NCBI RefSeq assembly: GCF_004118265.1
Contig: NZ_SDHW01000001.1
Span: forward strand, 1,178,001 to 1,242,000
Reading direction: 5' to 3'
DNA: 64,000 bases
Source of the DNA: Lacibacter luteus
GTDB taxonomy: Bacteria > Bacteroidota > Bacteroidia > Chitinophagales > Chitinophagaceae
The position numbers and the translations under genes were made by a program. Shown here piece after piece: positions 61,494 through 64,000 of this stretch; position 1 is the first letter of the stretch, and each line of letters starts with the position of its first letter. The notes under the pieces are model-generated. The model saw only the letters and a program-made list of their open reading frames with translations, did not search any database and was not told the origin of the DNA.

Positions 61494-61501
61494 CAAAGAT
61501 A
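61494..61501 (-). promoter_or_regulatory. -7 promoter element for pdhA (TATCTTTG)
   Basis: The minus strand reads TATCTTTG followed by CC, 21 bases before the pdhA ATG at 61472. It probably drives the run pdhA to lutA. Confidence 0.65.
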
Positions 61502-61666
61502 AGGGGACGAGGTTAAAAATAAATCGGTGATTTTGGATTGTGGATTTTTGAAAAATTTAGCCCGTAAACGTTGTTAACGAGCGTTTTGGCATACACAGAG
61601 TTCTGGCATCTTTTTCGATGCAATTGCCATGAAGAAAACCTGTTTTTCTTCGCTAAATTTTAAGTT

Positions 61667-62098
61667 ATGGGTACATTACAGCAATTGGAAAATTGGAGCA
61701 TTACCCATCACCCCAAATGGCTGGTGGTTTTGCGAATAGCACTTGGTTTCAGCCTTCTGTTAAAAGGTATTTCGTTCATCAGTAACGACGCAACTCTGCA
61801 GAACATTTTACAGCAAAGCATTTTCTCTTCTCAGAACTGGCTTGTTACACTTATTCCATGGGCGCATCTTTTGGGAGGAATCCTCATTATTGTGGGTTTA
61901 TTTACACGTTGGGCAGTGTTGTTGCAGATCCCCATTTTGGCAGGAGCATTTTTATTGGTGCTTTCGCAAAAGAGCTTTATGGGTTCGCAGTCGGAGCTTG
62001 GTTTATCGCTGATGATATTGGTACTGCTGTTTGTATTTTTTATTGAAGGAGGCGGACCAATTTCACTGGATGATTATTTCAGGCGAAATCCGAAATAG
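61667..62098 (+). CDS. DoxX family membrane protein
   Basis: This 143-residue protein has four membrane helices with the DoxX pattern: WLVVLRIALGFSLLLKGISF, LVTLIPWAHLLGGILIIVGL, RWAVLLQIPILAGAFLLVL and LSLMILVLLFVFFIEGGGP. Most DoxX proteins are uncharacterised; some act in thiol or redox stress. It lies alone between divergent pdhA and convergent MFS genes. Confidence 0.88.
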   Translation: MGTLQQLENWSITHHPKWLVVLRIALGFSLLLKGISFISNDATLQNILQQSIFSSQNWLVTLIPWAHLLGGILIIVGLFTRWAVLLQIPILAGAFLLVLSQKSFMGSQSELGLSLMILVLLFVFFIEGGGPISLDDYFRRNPK

Positions 62099-62144
62099 CA
62101 GCCCTTTCCTTTGTTGATTATTGACAGCTGTCTGCTGTGTGGCA

Positions 62145-63371
62145 TTACTGTGTCCTTAAAGCTTTTTTATGATGAAGTGAATAGAAGGCGACTCCTGCAC
62201 TTGCAAGCATAAATACCGAGCCAAGCACAAATGGGGCGCCGGGAAAATATACCGGTGCTTTAGGGCCTGTAAACGCCGCAAAAATATTCGTCATCATAAT
62301 AGGTCCAAGAATAGAACTAAAACTCATGAGTGCCGAAAGTGAGCCTTGCAATTCGCCTTGCTGATTAGCCGGTACTAAGCCCGTCATGATCGATTGCAAA
62401 GCCGGGCCACAAATACCACCGAGGCAATAAGGAACGAGAAAAGCAAACATCATCCAGCTTTGTGTTGCTAATGCAAACAAGCCCATACCAAATGCATAAA
62501 GTGCCAGACCGATGTAAATGCTTTTTTCGTTTCCAAGACGTGGGTTGACCACCCTTGTTAAACCCGCCTGCACTGCGCCTACCAGCAAACCAACAACAGC
62601 CAGCGAAATACCGATCATCTTCGAATCCCATTTAAAACGTTCGATCGTAAAGAAACTCCAGTTACTGTGTACAGCATGGCTGCCGAGGTAAACCAAAAAA
62701 AGAGCAATTACTAACCCGCCAATGGCAGGATACTGACGCAACCTGATAAGCGTAACAAAGGGCAGTGTTCGTACCCATTCGAACTTGCGTCTGTTTTCGG
62801 GCTTTAACGATTCGGGGAGAACAAATAATCCATAAAGGAAATTCAACAAACACAAAGCAGCGGCCACCATAAATGGCACACGTGGACCAAAGCCGCCCAA
62901 CAAACCACCTAAGGCGGGGCCAATTACAAAACCTAATCCAAATGCAGCACCGATCATGCCGAAATTCTTTGCACGGTCTTCGGGTGTGCTGATGTCGGCA
63001 ATGTAAGCAGAGGCAGCTGTAAAGCTTGCACCCGTAATACCTGCTACAATACGACCAATGAACAACCAACCTAATGTAGGTGCAAAAGCTAAAAAAAGAT
63101 AATCGACTGCAAAGCCAAACAGTGATGCAAGAATAACGGGTCGGCGACCATACCTGTCGCTGAGATTGCCCATTAACGGCGAAAACACAAACTGTGTAAT
63201 GGCAAATGCAAACAATAACCAACCACCAATCTGCGATGCCTTGCTTACATTGGCATGCCCCAACTCTTCAATAAGCTTGGGCATTACCGGAATAATGATG
63301 CCGAAACCAATAACATCAATAAGCATTGTAATGAAAATAAAACCGATAGCAGCGTTGCGGTTGGAGGCCAT
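62145..63371 (-). CDS. TetA-like MFS drug efflux transporter
   Basis: This 408-residue 12-helix transporter of the major facilitator superfamily has motif A SPLMGNLSDRYGRRPVILAS between helices 2 and 3, and ASFTAASAYIADISTPEDRA and GAAFGLGFVIGPALGGLLGG, hallmarks of the TCR/Tet proton antiporter group. It may export tetracycline-like drugs, but the native substrate is unknown and no TetR regulator is next to it, so resistance should not be assumed. Confidence 0.9.
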   Translation of the reverse strand: MASNRNAAIGFIFITMLIDVIGFGIIIPVMPKLIEELGHANVSKASQIGGWLLFAFAITQFVFSPLMGNLSDRYGRRPVILASLFGFAVDYLFLAFAPTLGWLFIGRIVAGITGASFTAASAYIADISTPEDRAKNFGMIGAAFGLGFVIGPALGGLLGGFGPRVPFMVAAALCLLNFLYGLFVLPESLKPENRRKFEWVRTLPFVTLIRLRQYPAIGGLVIALFLVYLGSHAVHSNWSFFTIERFKWDSKMIGISLAVVGLLVGAVQAGLTRVVNPRLGNEKSIYIGLALYAFGMGLFALATQSWMMFAFLVPYCLGGICGPALQSIMTGLVPANQQGELQGSLSALMSFSSILGPIMMTNIFAAFTGPKAPVYFPGAPFVLGSVFMLASAGVAFYSLHHKKALRTQ

Positions 63372-63443
63372 AATTGATGATTAAGGTTGCAAAGATGATT
63401 GTTTAAAGAAAAAAGGCAGAAGTTTTTTTTCAACCTCTAACAA

Positions 63444-63476
63444 ACAAAAAAGGCAATGGAATTACTCCATTGCCTT
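63444..63476 (-). terminator. Terminator after the DsbA-like gene
   Basis: AAGGCAATGGA (63450-63460) pairs with TCCATTGCCTT (63466-63476); a T-run follows on the minus strand. It lies 20 bases past the stop at 63497. Confidence 0.85.
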
Positions 63477-63496
63477 AAAAAAATTGCCACACTATT

Positions 63497-64000
63497 TTAT
63501 GCTCTTTTCTTAACCGCTGTTTTTGCAGCAGCTTTCTTTTGCTTTGTTAAGGGCTCAATTACTTTGCAAAATGCGCTGAGGTTTACCGGACCTTTGTAGG
63601 GCTCGCCGTTGATGTAGAAATAAGGTACATCTGTAATACCTTTATCGGCACCCTCCAGCAAATCGGCTCTTACGCTCCAGCCATATACCGAATCAACCAG
63701 CTTGGTTAAAAAGTTTTTATCGGTAACACCAACATCTTTTGCATAACCTTTTAAGCTGATAGTGCCCAGGTTGCGGCGGTGTGCAAACAAGGTGTTGTGC
63801 ATATCCCAGAATTTGCCTTCGCCTTCCTGTGCAGCACCAACAGAAGCTTCTGCAGCTTTTTGAGCACGCTGGTGAATACGTGTTAACGGAAAGTGACGGA
63901 AGTTAAACTGTACGCCGTCTTCAAACTTCTCCAGCAACTGATTAACCACTTCGTTTGCTTTTGCACAGGCTTCACTTTCATAATCGCCATACATTACCAG
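63497..64000 (-). CDS. DsbA-like thioredoxin-fold protein (5' end outside window)
   Basis: The frame is open through the right edge (LVMYGDYES at the boundary), so the true start is beyond 64000; the ATG at 63994 is internal. The visible 167 residues match the DsbA/Thioredoxin_4 domain also found at the C-terminus of some NhaA antiporters: FNFRHFPLTRIHQRAQKAAEAS, GKFWDMHNTLFAHRRNL and DVPYFYINGEPYKGP with the cis-Pro. The usual CxxC after the first strand is SEAC, so the nucleophilic first Cys is replaced by Ser. The tail is Lys/Ala-rich. Fusion to an upstream domain cannot be excluded. Confidence 0.85.
   Translation of the reverse strand: MVMYGDYESEACAKANEVVNQLLEKFEDGVQFNFRHFPLTRIHQRAQKAAEASVGAAQEGEGKFWDMHNTLFAHRRNLGTISLKGYAKDVGVTDKNFLTKLVDSVYGWSVRADLLEGADKGITDVPYFYINGEPYKGPVNLSAFCKVIEPLTKQKKAAAKTAVKKRA

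Noticed and set aside
62145-63371. Tetracycline resistance gene
   Set aside because: The TetA-like group includes many chromosomal pumps of unknown substrate; no regulator or mobile context supports acquired resistance.

Overview
The window is chromosomal DNA from a member of the Bacteroidota, most likely the Chitinophagaceae (family level is inference from protein style, not from a search). Support comes from a SusC/SusD pair under a FecR/ECF-sigma module, lipoproteins with Bacteroidota-style lipoboxes, a type IX secretion-like C-terminal domain, a GldM/PorM-like protein, few Shine-Dalgarno sites, and many copies of the Bacteroidota housekeeping promoter -7 element TAnnTTTG. No phage, transposase, CRISPR array or rRNA was seen. 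About 66 protein genes and two tRNA genes are called; the first and last genes run off the window.

Layout: 1-9212 (all minus) is a nutrient-uptake locus: ECF sigma factor, FecR anti-sigma, SusC, SusD and a LamG-like lipoprotein, followed by a separately terminated FG-GAP/VCBS-repeat lipoprotein cut by the left edge. 9343-12921 holds a small charged lipoprotein, the ribosome-assembly GTPases der and era, initiator tRNA-fMet and a DUF2807 protein. 13142-15741 is a TPP riboswitch in front of a TonB-dependent receptor, a predicted outer-membrane thiamine importer. 15814-19036 holds rhodanese, PASTA protein, ddl, an NTF2-like lipoprotein and a ferredoxin, with a divergent acyl-CoA reductase. 20310-25219 holds a secreted protein, a DoxX-like protein, cytochrome bd oxidase (cydAB) and a lone HSDR_N-type nuclease-fold protein. 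25267-29704 is a plus-strand run: AMP nucleosidase, a fused two-domain peptide-type ABC ATPase, queA with a structured leader, and a thioesterase.

29710-38323 carries a GldM-like lipoprotein, a CarboxypepD_reg protein, a voltage-gated K+ channel, an acyltransferase, a SIMPL protein, a HAD phosphatase, a ClC channel and a fused glucosyl-3-phosphoglycerate-synthase-like glycosyltransferase/HAD phosphatase. The last two are translationally coupled and look like an osmoadaptation unit. 38551-49559 is mostly metabolic and envelope genes (glutaryl-CoA dehydrogenase, pyrF, kynureninase, GDPD, PaiB, GlsB, Mrp, 3-hydroxybutyryl-CoA dehydrogenase). 49712-56237 holds DUF418, DUF1080, an orphan PAS histidine kinase, tRNA-Val, a large membrane protein of the misnamed site-specific recombinase family, and the N-degron pair clpS-aat. 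56272-64000 holds DUF4349 and lipocalin-like proteins, an EVE protein, the run pdhA-TPR-ribH-lutA, a DoxX protein, a TetA-like MFS pump and an edge-truncated DsbA-like protein.

The most interesting items are the glycosyltransferase-phosphatase fusion coupled to ClC, a queA leader with two mutually exclusive stems, a recurring promoter geometry (TAnnTTTG, four bases, ATG) that predicts leaderless mRNAs, the GldM-like lipoprotein, and several enzymes missing textbook motifs (Mrp without CxxC, PlsC with HX5D, DsbA-like SxxC). All family names come from reading motifs; no database was consulted.
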